DNA of 64,000 nt from Sequoia sempervirens (lineage: Eukaryota; Streptophyta; Pinopsida; Cupressales; Cupressaceae): contig VDFB02358134.1 in NCBI GenBank assembly GCA_007258455.2, positions 217,057,152 through 217,121,151 of the forward strand. The letters run 5' to 3'. Each line of letters starts with the position of its first letter. The first letter of the stretch is position 1. Both the position numbers and the translations under genes were made by a program. This document shows positions 45,141 through 57,680 of the stretch, one piece after another. The notes beneath the pieces are model-generated. The model searched no databases. It saw only the letters and a program-made list of their open reading frames with translations, and was not told the origin of the DNA.

Positions 45141-45959
45141 TACTTATAATGAAGATTAAGAGGTAAATATTTTTTCCCACAAATTATCCTTTACCCTTGA
45201 TGATTATTCCTCTGATGAGGGATGTGTAGAATTTGATGTTAATGATAGGAGATGCAATTCAAATGCATACCATCAAAAAAAAAAAATTGATAATGAAGAA
45301 GATGAAGAGATGAATGTTTACAATGTTGAAACATCAAACTTGGATGTTAAACTAAGAAGACCTTCACCAAAAGAAATCAGATTTTAATTGTTGCAACAAT
45401 TTTCAAGTTAAGAGCACCTACAACTTGAGAGACAAGGTGCTAAATAATGACCAAGGTAAAGTTGGAAACATCTTCATTAAGGAACAAAGTAATGATAAAG
45501 GAGATAATTCATCTTCCAAGAAAAAATAACCTAAGGTTAGAGATGTTGGTGTGTCAAGTAAAGGAAAGAAATTTGATAAACCTATGAGTCAAATTGTTTG
45601 TCCCATTGTTCAAGTAAAAAACCAAAAGGTGAAGATTGGGCAAGATAAGAAGAGTGTTAAGGATGTTCAAGGATATACGTTAGATGATAGATAGGAAAAG
45701 AAGATCAGTGAGAAAATCATTACAACTTGTGGCATCCCAAAGTACAATTCTCTCATGATCTAGATATTATCACAAGTCAAGGTTTATGTTCACTTGTTAG
45801 AAATGATGAGGATACATGAACATAAAGAGAATTCAGTTGCCCTTATCAATGGTACAACTACAACCTTTGATGAGAAAAAAGTGATTATCCAACTTGAAAA
45901 GGGTAAGGGAAAGTCAAAATAATCAAAACTTGAAGGATTGAGTAATGAGATACCTTAGG
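45141..45959 (+). pseudogene. Element B gag-protease linker
   Basis: Acidic and then Lys-rich linker, broken by stops and at least one frame change, with DDYSSDEGCVEFDVNDRRC, a poly-Lys run near 45270 and VDVKNQKVK-type basic segments. No catalytic domain. It joins the zinc knuckle to the protease. Confidence 0.5.
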
Positions 45960-46393
45960 TATTTTTGGGTGCCACTCTAACTTCTTGTCCCAACCAAGTG
46001 AAGCCCTTCTATGTAACCCTCTTAATGAATGACAAGTCGGTCAAAAACTACATGATTGATTTTGGAGCTTCAACCAATGTTATGCATGTGGTTATTATGC
46101 AAGAATTGGGGTTGCAAATACATAAAGTATTTGGGAAATTCTTTGTTATGGACTAAAGAGAATTCCCAATTATTGGAATCATAAAGGATACACTTTTTAG
46201 GTTAGTTGCATATCCTAAAAAATATTACTCCATGAATGTAATAGTGGTGGATATCCCATCTTAGTATGGAATTCTCCTCTCAAGAAAGTGGTCAACACTA
46301 GTTGGGGGAAGTATGCAACTAGTTTTTTCATATGCCATAATCTCCATCAATGGTGGGGAAGTAAAATTGGATAGAGAAAAGAGATATTCCTTC
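45960..46393 (+). pseudogene. pro: Element B aspartic protease, cut by LTR C
   Basis: Starts FLGATLTSCPNQVKPFYVTL and contains the active-site stretch NYMIDFGASTNVM (about 46050-46088), where the usual D-S-G-A-S has Phe for Ser. Stops at 46154 and 46262 follow. The C-terminal part YGILLSRKWSTLVGGSMQL and INGGEVKLDREKRYSFL runs up to 46390, where an LTR with TGTATAG begins. No RT or integrase of this element is found in the window after the LTR, so pol was lost or displaced. Confidence 0.75.
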
Positions 46394-47520
46394 TTGTATA
46401 GGAGTGAATTTGTACCCCTCTTGCAAATTCCCCTTTTACACCATCCACCTTAGAAAAATAAAATTTAACCAAGTAATTCCACATCTTCATTCCATATCCC
46501 ATCCACTTGGCGCTTGTGTTTAGTGTCAATGGGGAGATTTCTGTTGGGGATGCACACACAGTGTGCGGATGTCTGTGTGGTGCACTACTGTCCTAAAAAG
46601 ATTCCTACCTTTGGAATTTGTAGAGGCATTATGTTCTCCATTGGTGACGAAACGTAATGCCCCTATGCCTTCTTGTCAACCTTTGAACGACTCCTTCCCT
46701 CCTAAATATTCTTCAAATGGCTATCATTCTCATTCAATCGATCCTCTTAACAATTCTTGATCTTCTATACATGTAAATTCACTTTCACTCAATACTCTTG
46801 CATCTTCAAACTACTTGTTGCACTATTGGCATCACAAGTCCAACATCACATCATCCTACACATCTACCATAGAGGCTACAACTTGGTGTCTTATGAGACT
46901 ACTTTCGGTGTTGTGGCTATGTCGACTTTACCATTGATGTGAGCTTGCATTCCTCTCTAATTGGCCTTGAGTGCCTTTGGTTGAGGGTGGTAATGATTTT
47001 GTATCACTTTATTGTTGGATTTGAGTAGCATAGTGTCTCTTGTATTATTTGGTTCTATCCTTATTTCTTTATCATATTTCTATCTCTCTATCTATCTGGT
47101 TGTCCATAGAGGTGGAAACACCAAAGCGAGGCTTTGACTAAGGCAAACCCCTACACAACCCCAACATTTTTCCTCTCTTAATTGTGTGTAGGTATAGTTT
47201 GTGTGGAGCTTGCTGGTGAACTGGACCCTTCATGAGTTCATTTCCACAACCTTTGTTTTTATCACTTATGTATTGTCATTCTAGTTATTTTTCTCATTTT
47301 TACTATTATCATTATATTTAGAACTTTAAACTTCATTTGCTAAGTTGTTAGCAGATTCCTGGTACTTTTACTATACCTTTTCAATTTCTATCCATACAAA
47401 TTCCAGTGCCCCTGTGAGATGCTAGCGCGATGCACTATCATCTTTGACTTGCAATTCTATCCTCTGGGAGAGAGTTATCTAAGGTATAGTTTGGGTTCTA
47501 GAAGCCTGCTCTTTTAGCCC
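46394..47520 (+). repeat. LTR C (related to LTR D)
   Basis: Begins TGTATAGGAGTGAATTTGTA and aligns over its length with the sequence from 55240: shared words CCACCTTAGAAAA, CACTTGG(C/T)GCTTGT, TAGAGGCATTA, GTAATGCCCC, and TATCTATCT(G/A)GTTGTCCAT, all in the same order. Identity looks like about 60 per cent, so the two are old family members. No target duplication was identified. The right end is approximate. It may be a solo LTR. Confidence 0.6.
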
Positions 47521-50500
47521 CCTCAAAATTCTCAGGTTAGTAGAGTGACAAAAGAACTTGAGAGTGCTCTTCATTCTCTACCTTCAACCTAAAACACTTA
47601 TCCAACTTGAGGTAGACTAGGGTGTCCTTCTGCTCTCATCTCTCTATGACCTAGAGCCTTGGTGTGGTTGGTCCCCCTCCTCTACATTTTGGTTTCGTTT
47701 AGTAGTGCTAAGAGACCCTTTCCTCATATCCTAGCAGTGTTTTAAGTGTGAGTGTTGTGAGGTTCCTAGCCTTGCAACCCAACCTTTGACCCCTAGTGGC
47801 ATAACTGGACGATTCCATAAGCATCATAGAATGAAACCTTGAGTGGGTCACCGTCTAAACTATGAAACCTTTAGGGGCTTGTTAGGTCTCAAAAGTGCAG
47901 GTTTTTAAACCATAAGAGGGTGCCAAACTCTTAATACACCTTTGGCCCACAAATGAGGTAAAAATTGTTGATTACCTCCTACTCTTCAGGCTCTGCAAGA
48001 CCTAGGTGGGTATACTTGAACAACAAGTCAGATTTAAAGTTCGATGTCATTCCTAGATTGAACAATCTACTCACTATGGCATGTGAGGATGGAGTAGATG
48101 TAGAGCTTTGATGGCTAATTCCTATTGAAATTATTTAAAAATTCAAGATTGTGAATTGTATTTTGTATGTAATATCCTAAGTATGACCAGTGCCTACTCC
48201 TATTGGGTGAACATAGTGGATGAGTGGATGGTGATTATGGATATAGATTTGCAAAATAATTAAACCTATTATTCAACTTAAATCAAATTACTGGGCACTT
48301 GAGATGTATGCACCTTGTGCAAATGTGCAAGTTAGTTTATTATAATGTTCTTCTTTAATAATCCCAACGATATCCCCTCAAGTTACTGTGAAATCATGAA
48401 AGGACTTTTAATTCTTAAGTTAATAGAAACCAATCAAAAAATATTCTTTAAAAGGATATTAATCTTGAGCAAGAACCAATTAAAGTAAAATTTTCTGAAA
48501 GGATTTTAATTCACATCAACTAGAAACAAAGGAAAGCATCCACACAGTAACAACAAATGTGTCCTGATAACTCTTGTAGGCTTAAATAACTTGAAAAGAT
48601 CACTTTGGAGACAATAGAGTAATAGATAAGCATGAAAATTGACATAGTAATTGAATACTGAAAAATGGATTACGAATTATAAGTAGTCTTCTCCATTGAA
48701 TTACTTCAAAATATAAGCATTTGTAACATAAATCTTTTAATATGATATGGATGGGGGATTATGCAATCTATCTTCTTACTAATGCCTACTCTAATGGAAT
48801 ATGATATGATGATCACTATTCCAAATTTAGGCCCTAGTTTCCCTATTTGAATGGGAAGAAACAAGCTTTAGGCCCGTTCACAAAAAGTTACATCACTTCA
48901 TAACTAAAACATAATTATCATAAACATAAAAAAATTGATATTTTGTGGTGGATGCACTATAGTTCGTTAATCTCCAACAAGCATTGGTGATCACCAAAGG
49001 CTTGTTCAAGGCTCATGCACCATGGTCATGTATCCAAAACCATAAAACTCCAGTCCCTATTAATCCTCTTTCACTTGGCCCGTGCTATGAATAAGTTAAC
49101 CTTTGACAAGTGCTTAATGTACCCACTTTTAGCATGAATGTATGTATTATGTATAATATCTTTCATTGCATACTCCAATTTGAAAATTCTTCCAATTTGC
49201 TCATGTTTTTTCTTAAGCACCTCATCTTTATCATTGATTGCATAAAGAATAATTGGAAAATAGTGGGCTATCTCATCCTTCCATGTATCCTGGTCTTTCA
49301 ATTTTATTTCTTCAAAGAAGTTGGGCAGGGCCATACTCAGTGGCTAACTAAAGTCACTTAACTCCTGTGTCAAAATGTTATGGAAGTATTTATGTTCTTG
49401 TTGTCAATTAGATTTGCACCCTGTTGAATGCAATATTCAACAATCTACTGAAACATGGAAACCTTCTTTAGATGTGGGTGATCTGAATGAAGAAGGAATC
49501 TCCAAAGTGAGTTGGTTCTCTGAATGATAAATCCTATTCTAAATAATATCTAAGGAAAGGGATAGAAAGATGACTGAAACTAAAACCTATGACTAACAAA
49601 TGATTTTCAAAACCTGGTAATGACTTAATGATGATTCTAATTTCTTCCTCACAAGCAGCTTTTAGAAAACACAATATCTCACAACCTCTCATGAACAATT
49701 GATACATAAATAATTTACATGAAAACCTGACTTGAAGTACAACATGCAACCTGTATTTGAACTTTCTACATTAAGAATTACAGTCTAAGGACATAACAAG
49801 GACTCTGTAAAAAAAAATCACAAGATAACATCAAACTAAAACTGCAAGTAAACACATAATCGAGAAGTAGGAATGTTTTCTTTATTCAACTAAAGGAGAA
49901 TGTCATAATCTGAAACTGAGTACAAAAAGTTCACAAACTCAAATTGTGTATGAGCAGGAATTTCCATCTGAACTCCAGTGAGAAAGAGAGCCAAAAAAAC
50001 TAAGTCTTTTTAAGACATGACTCTCCAAGAAACCCTAATCCGAGCTCACAAAGAAGCTCAAGGAAAAAAGCTTCAAACTGTCTCAAAAACTGCATAAAAG
50101 CAGAAAAAAGCATACTGCTTTTATGATCAAACTGTCAAGCCTCTAAAAATGGGTTGAATCTGCTTTAAAAGCCCAAAAAACACCTTATCTCTCCAAGATA
50201 AGACTGAAATCCGACCAAGAGAAGAAGTTAATATGAATCTGCTAAAAATAGCAAGAAATCATAATACAATTTATAAAAGATTGCTTTACGACTCTGCTTT
50301 ACAGGATTGCAAATCTTACAATTTGTCTATTTTTTGCAATCTAAAGATTATAAAATCTCTTGCAAAAAAAGAAAAACATTCTTATCTCTCCATTACAATG
50401 CTTTGATTTTCTCAAAAAATCACAAAAATATCAATATAGTAATTATTCTCTCATCAATATCTCCAATTGATTTCTCTAAAATCAATTAAAATTAAAAACC

Positions 50501-51591
50501 CTAAGTGGACAATTGATTTTCCTTTGAGAAAACAAAAACCTAAGTAATAACAATATCCACTTCTAGGTCATAAAGCATCCACTATGCATACCAAATCTTC
50601 AATTTTTCTAAGGCACAAGACACAAGCCCTAAAGACCTAAAGTATCGACCAACCTAAGTGTTTCCTTTTGCACATAGAATTTACTTTTAACTGAATTATA
50701 AACAACTGGTATCCCAACTCTGTTTTGACTTCATGCAAAAATTTCAATTAAATTCTTGTAGTTCTGAAGACTGCATCTTACTTGATTACCTCAGTGCACT
50801 TCGAGTGCATGATTAACACTTCAGAGAGACCTTCTAGCATGAGCATTTCTCACCTTGAAACCCCTAATGTTGTATTTATATTACAAGTCGAACTGAAACT
50901 GGTTATTCATTCATTACTTGAATGCATTGTCAGTTATTTCACATGATTGGGCTTCAACCTGGCACTCTTCATGCATTTTTATTTTCCTCTTAATAAACTG
51001 TTATGTAAATCTGCTTTCTCTTAAGATGAAAATTGAAACAAAACTCCTCATTAAGGCATAATGTATGCCTATTCACTATCCTTGGCTATGAAAAGAACAC
51101 TGATGAACTGAACCTTGCATGCCATATATGTTCATGATGAAAAAATAACACAAAACGTGAAGTATGCAGCAATGTTTGACATAATGGTACTCAGTTGAAT
51201 TAATTGAGCAAGTTAAACTCAATGTTCACCTGTAGCTTTCAGAAAAATATCTACCTGATTGTTATGAATGCATAGTTGGTTTAGTAGCTCAACAAATAAC
51301 TATGCTTAACTCTTTCGGTTGTATATCACTTCTTTTGATGAATATATGATGTTGTAATCTTTAAATCAGCCCACTTGTAATGAATAAGGGCAGCATGCCG
51401 AGCTCTACCCTTGTGGGAGCCCGTTTTTCTCCACATGCTTCGTCTTTCAATAATGATCAGCTTCGTGACTTTACCTATACCTGCACAAGGAAACAAACAA
51501 TGTTAGCATAAAAAAGTAGAGAATGGTGATCATGTTGATGTTTCTCCTTTTGCTCATTTCTTCTGTACTCATTTGATTGTTTCAGCATATG
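47521..51591. other. Long region without a supported gene
   Basis: A coding-like (-) frame at 49334-49071 (LPNFFEEIKLKDQDTWKDEI and YAMKDIIHNTYIHAKSG) with a second (-) piece at 49749-49534 might be a decayed gene of unknown type, but no domain is recognised. The remainder is AT-rich, with short Gly/Lys-poor frames of no interest. Confidence 0.35.
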
Positions 51592-51809
51592 ATTAATAGT
51601 AGGCTGCACTATTGTCGGTGACTCATATAGGTTTCTTCATAATTAGAGCCACTGACATCCCCCTCTTTTCTCTTACAGGTCAACGGAACTCGAGAACACA
51701 AAGGTGCACCATTCATCATCGACCATCAACTAAAATAGGCAATGATGATTATGTCGCTTACCTATGTGATTTTTCTTTTGCATCTTTCGTAGTGTAGCCT
51801 ACTATTAAT
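51592..51809. mobile_element. MITE-like inverted-repeat element, 218 bp
   Basis: Left end ATTAATAGTAGGCTGCACTA (51592-51611). The right end, 51790-51809, is its reverse complement with a single mismatch. Interior 178 bases, no significant ORF. The outer ATTAAT is itself a palindrome, so it may be target duplication (TTA or ATTAAT type, as in Tourist/Harbinger elements) rather than TIR. Confidence 0.6.
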
Positions 51810-52800
51810 GGTGCATTTTGACAGTCACATCCACGGCTTGTGTGGATATTTGATTTCATCTTTATTCTTTTCAATTCAAAATAAAATGCATTTCAATGCA
51901 ATGTTGTAATATCATTCTGATTCTTGCAATCAAATGAAACTATGTAAATATGAATCTTTATATCAAATAATGAAAGCATCTAGAATGCTCTATTATTTAT
52001 ATGCTCAACTTTGTACTTCATTTAATTCTGGAACATTGCATAGCACTTTGAAATTCTGACTTTTCCTTTAAATGCACCACTGTCACTTAATGAATAATGA
52101 TAAAAATGCAAAACAACACTCAAACATAATCTATAATTTCACCTTAAGACAAAACAATGTTTAGCCAGCTCCACCAATCAAGCTGTGGTGAATTTTTGGT
52201 AACAATTCTTTCATGAGCTCTTGATATTCTTGTAGCACAATAGTATTAGCTTCCTTCTTTTCTATGATGTGAGACTCCACTTCCTTCATTCTATCATTCA
52301 ATCTGTTATGTTCCAATAGTATTGCATGTGTTTTGTCATGAATATGCTAGACCTATTCAACATGCTTATACATATCTTCAAATCTCATGCAAACTATCTC
52401 TGATGCCATTTCGAAGATGGTGGTCTTGAGCTTTCCTTTTAATGCTTCTTGTTCTTTCTGAACTTTTCATACATCTGTGTTTCCAATAGGTGGTCTTTGA
52501 CATTTCCTCTAGCACCTTTCTTTCATGCTCAAATAGTGGAGATTAATTCATATGTTGGCTTGTTGTGGTGTAATTTCAGGATATTAAGCATGAATAAGTA
52601 TAAATACAAGGTTCCTCCACTCATTTTCATAACAAGCATTCAAGTATTCATTCCTAAAGCAAGTTTATGCATTCAAGAGAAATTTATCAAGTATTTGGAG
52701 CCATCATCAAGATTCAAGATCATGTCAAGGGTTTAGTGTACAAATCATCTAATCACATCCTTAGTCATGTTCTCAATCTTTCTACAAGCCTCAATCCAAT
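51810..52800. other. Spacer left of element E
   Basis: AT-rich sequence with short frames (52449, 52667 on +) and no recognised feature. Element E may begin anywhere here; only its 3' part can be recognised. Confidence 0.4.
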
Positions 52801-53410
52801 CATCATCATCATCGTCATCATAATTGGGATGTATCCTTCCCTATCCTTTAGAGTTGTTTTGGGATGTATTCTTCCCTCATCAGCAACACTTTCATCATCA
52901 TCATTAGGATGTATCATTCCCTATCCTTTGGTGTTTTTTTGGGATGTATCCCTCCCTCATCCACAACACTTTCATCGCCATCATCGGGATGTATCCTTCC
53001 CTATCCTCATGTTGATTCGGGATATCTCTTCCCTCATTGACAACACTCCATCCATCATCCACCCATTTTGGCCTGTAGCTTGACTGGGGAAAAATCACAT
53101 CTGTCCTTGTATCCATTTGTGCTTCTCAATCTCATATCGCTTATCATCCTCTCTTATCCATCACTTTGCATCATCTTCCTCATATACTCTCGGATCATCT
53201 CATCCATTTCAAGAGCACACCTATGTTCTCTTGAACCCGCATGTCCTCTCGAGGGGGAATCCTCCATCCCTAATCTTCATCTTCACCTGCATCATCTTTC
53301 TTCCTAGTCACTCTTTTGAATGACTGGGGCATCTTTTCCAATCTAACCTTCTTCTTCTTCGTCTTATATTTTAATCTTCTTTGAAATGATGCTACTTCGT
53401 AACACCATAT
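52801..53410 (+). repeat. Post-pol region of element E, with an 80-bp tandem repeat
   Basis: Three 80-bp units at 52826-52905, 52906-52985 and 52986-53060 begin (G/A)GGATGTATC(C/A)TTCCC and contain CCCTCATC..CAACACT(T/C)(T/C)CATC. The motif GGATGTATCCTTCC recalls GGATGTGTCCTTCC in element A (7770-8020). From 53206, GAGCACACC(T/C)(A/G)TGTTCT and GTCCTCTCGAGGGGG align with 8758-8802 of A. This identifies the segment as the 3' non-coding part of an A-related element. Confidence 0.7.
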
Positions 53411-53425
53411 CAAAGAGGGGAAAAA
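53411..53425 (+). promoter_or_regulatory. Polypurine tract of element E
   Basis: CAAAGAGGGGAAAAA stands before TTTAGACACC. It matches the tract of element A except for one base, and the LTR start has TT where A has TG. Confidence 0.7.
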
Positions 53426-54732
53426 TTTAGACACCTAAATTTGGACACTCATATTTGTCCAAATTTGTCCATTTTCATCTAAATATACCCTTACTTGCAT
53501 TAATTAAGTAATATTACTATTATTTAATTAATACCCTTAATTCTTCTAAATCCCTAAGGTATTTAGTTAATAATTAAATACCTTACCCCTTTACTCCTCT
53601 TTTCCTCAAATGAATTAAATAAATAATACATTTATTTAATTCCTCACATGTCACATCCTCCATCACTTTATATTAATCTTAATCCACCTCTCGATCCCAT
53701 CATTAGTGATGTGCACATGTCTAATCCATGATTAGTATGTGTCACAACCTCCAACTTTTGCAAATTGGCTTCTAACTTCATTAGCCACTAAATTCCTTCT
53801 AATTATTAATTAGCTAGTCTAATCAGCATCTTGGTTAACTCTCTCATCTCCCGAGGAATATTAAATTCATTTTATTATCCCCATGTCATTCCAAATGGAA
53901 TTTTAAATTCCATTTTATCCCTCCTAGGAATCTCCTCTTCCCCATGTGATCATTGAAAGGTCACATCAGTCACATGGGTTAAGAAACTTCTATTATAAGA
54001 ACCTTGTCTTATCCAAGGTACTTCTCAGCTCCCTTTTTTAGAACCTTGTCTTATCCTTAAGATATCTCCAATCATGTGAATTTAAAATTCACTTTTATTC
54101 CTCCAAGGAATCTCCTCTTCCCAATGTGATCATTGAGAGGTCACATCAGTCATATCCCAAGGTACTTGTCCTTATTCCACATCATTTGTACCCCTTCCAT
54201 CTCACCATGTACTTTGGACACTTCATCCTCCACATGGCAAGATGTGAGGGCTTGTGAGTCCTCAACTCACCATAGCTCTCCATCTTGACCATGGTGGCTC
54301 AATCTTGACAGTTGAATTCTTTAAAGAATTCAATTTCTTCTATAAATAACCCCCCTTCTCATTCATTAATGGACATTAGAAATTTTATCACACTTATGTT
54401 CTCAAGCCATTCAAGCATTCATCAAGCTCTAACACTTGCTCATTTTTTTGCATTTGCATACTTAGCTCTCAACCTCCATTGTAGAATCCTTAATCTTTTA
54501 TTGCACTTATCGCATACTCACATCCTTCATTGCACTCACCTTGCATCCAATTTTCATCACATTTCCATCAAAGCAGCACACACTCAAGTTTCAATCAAGG
54601 GCCAACCAAGGGATCATCACAAATAAAAGGTATATTTGCTTGCTTTTATCTTTTCTTTTGTTTGTGTTCAACGTAGCCCAATCTTGAGGTGGTCTAGTGT
54701 TCTTTACTTTGCATTTCTTAGTTAGTTTTTCA
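53426..54732 (+). repeat. LTR of element E
   Basis: Starts TTTAGACACC (mutated TG). Contents mirror LTR A: AATTAAATAATAC-type AT-rich words (53500-53640), then a promoter (TATA at 54341) and a leader with TTTTCTTTTGTTTGTG near 54655. An internal duplication (53926 and 54106, spaced 180 bases, with AGGAATCTCCTCTTCCC and GTGATCATTGA(A/G)AGGTCACATCAG) is a private feature. The right end is approximate. Confidence 0.6.
54341..54348 (+). promoter_or_regulatory. TATA box of LTR E
   Basis: TATAAATA followed by ACCCCCC. A perfect 22-bp palindrome (54312-54333) ends 7 bases upstream. Confidence 0.65.
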
Positions 54733-55239
54733 TATTAGGAGGTAATAACACTTGCACACAAGAAGATTTAACAAATCAATTAAAATGATTTATTGTGCAA
54801 GTTGCAAAAGCTAGAGGATTTGATAGATTGAGATTACGATTAATCATGATTTGATTAGTTCAAAGAGAGATTAGTTGATATGACAATTTGATTTATATTT
54901 TTGGATTGATTTAAATCAAAGTTTAGAGGAATATGAATTTTGAGAATTAAATAAAGTTGGATTTATTTAATTAAAGATAATGATGTTAGATTTAAATCAA
55001 ATAAGGATTAATTTATTTAATTTAAAGGGAATGACTTTAGAGGTTAATTAAATAAAATTGATTTATTTAATTACAAAGAAGAATATGATTTAATCAAATA
55101 GAATGATATATTTAATTAAGAGGAGAATATTTGATAAAGTTGATTTATCTAATCAAAAGGGGAAATATGATTTAATTAAATAAAGATTGATTTATTTAAT
55201 TAAAAGAAGAAATATGATGAATTTTAATCAAATAAAGAT
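54733..55239 (+). repeat. AT-rich degenerate repeat between LTRs E and D
   Basis: Irregular array of TTGATTTATTTAATTAAA and GAATATGATTTAATTAAATAAAG words, spacing about 35-60 bases, from 54890 to 55239. No coding capacity. Confidence 0.7.
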
Positions 55240-55952
55240 TGTATAAGAGTGAATTTTCACCCCATGTGCAAATCCTCTTTTTCCCTTTATCTACCTTAGA
55301 AAACCAAGTTTGGAGGCTTAATTCCACCTAAGCCCACTGCTCGAATCACACTTGGTGCTTGTTTTGAGCATTAATGGAGGCATTTCAATTGTGGATGCAA
55401 GAGCAACGTGCTTATGTCCTTGATATATTCCCATGTCTAGAGCCTATAGAGGCATTACACTTCCCATTGGGAGTTAAGTTGTAATGCCCCCTTCGGCTGA
55501 CTGACCTAAATATTGTCGTTTTCTTCATCTCCCCTTTAAATTCACCCCTTCCATATGCATTTGGGAGGTTCTAAGAACTTCTTCACTTCATTCACAAGCT
55601 CTAAGCAACTTCTTCACCATCTCTTCAATCTTCAAGCACTTTACACTTCATAGCACCAACATCAACACTCCACCACTTTAGTAGAGCAAGTGTGGAACAA
55701 AACACCATTGCAACAGAGGCTTGATTTCCTCTCATTTTCTCCCCCATTAGCCTTGAGCACTCTTGGTGGAGGTGGTAAGCTTTCAATCCTCTCCTCTATT
55801 ACTTGGTTAAGAAGCATAACAATATTTTGTAGTGCTTTAGTGTTCTTTACTTCATCTCTACTTTTCTTTCTATCTATCTAGTTGTCCATGGAGTTAGGAA
55901 TACCAAAACAGAGTCTGACTAAGGTAGACCCCTATACAGCAACCCAACAATT

Positions 55953-55983
<31 letters not shown>

Positions 55984-56390
55984 TGCAGGTATTGAATACA
56001 TTCACAAACTCGAAGCTTCATCATTCACATGGTTGTAAGCATTTCCTTGCCCTTCTTCTACTTTACTTTATTCCATTTCGATCGCTTTCTACTACTTTAT
56101 CGCATTCTATCAGTTCTCAGTAATCTATTTTCTAGTAGTTATTTAGGCATTTTCTGTGATAAACTTGGTCTTTGGTCTGTACGAGACACCAATGCGCCAG
56201 ACTACAATCTATATTATGCGCTAATGTCCTCTGGCCAAGAGCTTTCCAGTCTATTTAGAAAATCTTTGGGACCTTCTCTTTCAGATTCTAAAAATCTCAT
56301 CATTGTTCCATTGAGGTATTTTAGGGAAATTTGCCTCGTGAGGCTCTTTGAATGAAGAGAAATCATGAGTAGTGAATCCCCCTATTCTAA
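55240..56390 (+). repeat. LTR D
   Basis: Starts TGTATAAGAGTGAATTTT and follows the same order of conserved words as LTR C. A (TC)n run lies at 55953-55979. The right end is set just before TGGTGAACCTAATGTG (56395), a possible primer site for an unidentified tRNA; this is weak. A 108-codon frame at 56029 is inside the LTR and has no recognised domain. Confidence 0.55.
55953..55979 (+). repeat. (TC)n microsatellite inside LTR D
   Basis: About 13 copies of TC. Confidence 0.95.
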
Positions 56391-56658
56391 ATTTTGGTGA
56401 ACCTAATGTGAAGAACATTGTTCTTTGAAAAACTAGGAATCTATTTACCCCTACTTGGTGGGATCATAACTTTTGACTCAGTTCTCATAATTCAGAACCG
56501 TTTGCACCATTGGAAAGGTTTCCTACAGAACTAGTTCAATCCCTAAAATATGTGCAGTTAAATATTAGGGACCGACACAAGTTCTGGCCTCAAATTCTGC
56601 TCTGAAGACCTCCAAAAATGTGAATTACTAGAACATAGGAATTACCGAAAAAATCATA

Positions 56659-57680
56659 ATGAATTTAATATCTTCTTTTATTAGTTCAATATCTAGTTTT
56701 GTTCAAAATGTTAATGATATTCCATTCCATGCATGTGATGGTGACTTGGATTTTCCTATGTCACTCGGTATCTTTGATCCTTCTCATGAAATTCCTCTTG
56801 TTTTAGAGGATATCTTGTCGCAAGAAGATGAAATCGTTGATACCTTTCTTAATATTACTCTACCTTATATTCATTCCAATGCACTCTCTTTTAGAGATGA
56901 TGCATTGATGAATGATGAATCTTTTCCTTCCAATGCACTCTCTTCTACAAATGTTGCATTTTTCAATGATGAATCTCATCTTGGTTCTGATGCACTCTCC
57001 TCTAGATATGATGCATTAGTGAACAATAAACCTCCTTCCACATCTAATTCTCCTTGGATCGATGTTGAGAATGTTTCTTCAGATAATTATTCCATATTTG
57101 ATCCTGTTTGGGTTGATGTTGAGAATATGTATTCAAATAATTCCACTAGTTGTGATGATTTTGTAAATGTAATCTATGTCTCTATTGCTCCTCAAAGGCC
57201 TAAGAGACTGATCATTTACGTGACTCCAACTAGTCCTTCTAAAAATATTTTCTCTATTGATGGTATTCCATTTGATATCAATCCTCCTGAGCTTTCTATG
57301 GCTCCCTCTTATAGAATGGTAGCCCATAATTATGAGAACAGTATGAATAAACAACCAAGCTTTCCTCAAGCACATAAACCTACAACTAAAGCACCTAGTG
57401 ATTACAATCTTGTCAAGCAACTTCAAGTTACTCCAACTAAGATCTCACTGTGGGACTTGCTTTAGTCTACTCTGGTTTACCAAGGTATGCTTCAAGAAGC
57501 CTTGCAAAAGATCCTCTTTCCTTCTTCCACTAGGTCGACGGATGTTAATGCGTTAATGGTGTATATTCATGTGGATTCATCGAATATTATGTTCTATCTA
57601 CATGAACTCTCACCTCCGTAAGTACAGAAGCAAGTAGATCCCCTAATGATTATAGTTAACATTAATAACATTGGCATTAG
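56659..57680 (+). pseudogene. Element D internal ORF with 18-residue repeats, then gag/protease junction, cut by LTR F
   Basis: An open frame from ATG 56659 to TAG 57463. Residues 74-128 hold three repeats starting NALSFRDDALMNDESFPS, NALSSTNVAFFNDESHLG and DALSSRYDALVNNKPP, followed by two repeats WIDVENVSSDNYS and WVDVENMYSNNST, all acidic and Ser/Asn-rich. The C-terminal end, SDYNLVKQLQVTPTKISLWD, is the segment that precedes protease in TAT-type elements. After the stop the same frame continues (MFYLHELSPP, a stop, VDPLMIIVNINNIGI) and ends at about 57680, just before where a catalytic Asp would be. No capsid domain is found between LTR D and this ORF, so the element had already lost most of gag. 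Confidence 0.5.

Noticed and set aside
56395..56412. Primer binding site of element D
   Set aside because: TGGTGAACCTAATGTG starts with TGG, but I cannot match it to a tRNA with confidence and the LTR end before it lacks CA. Not listed as a feature.
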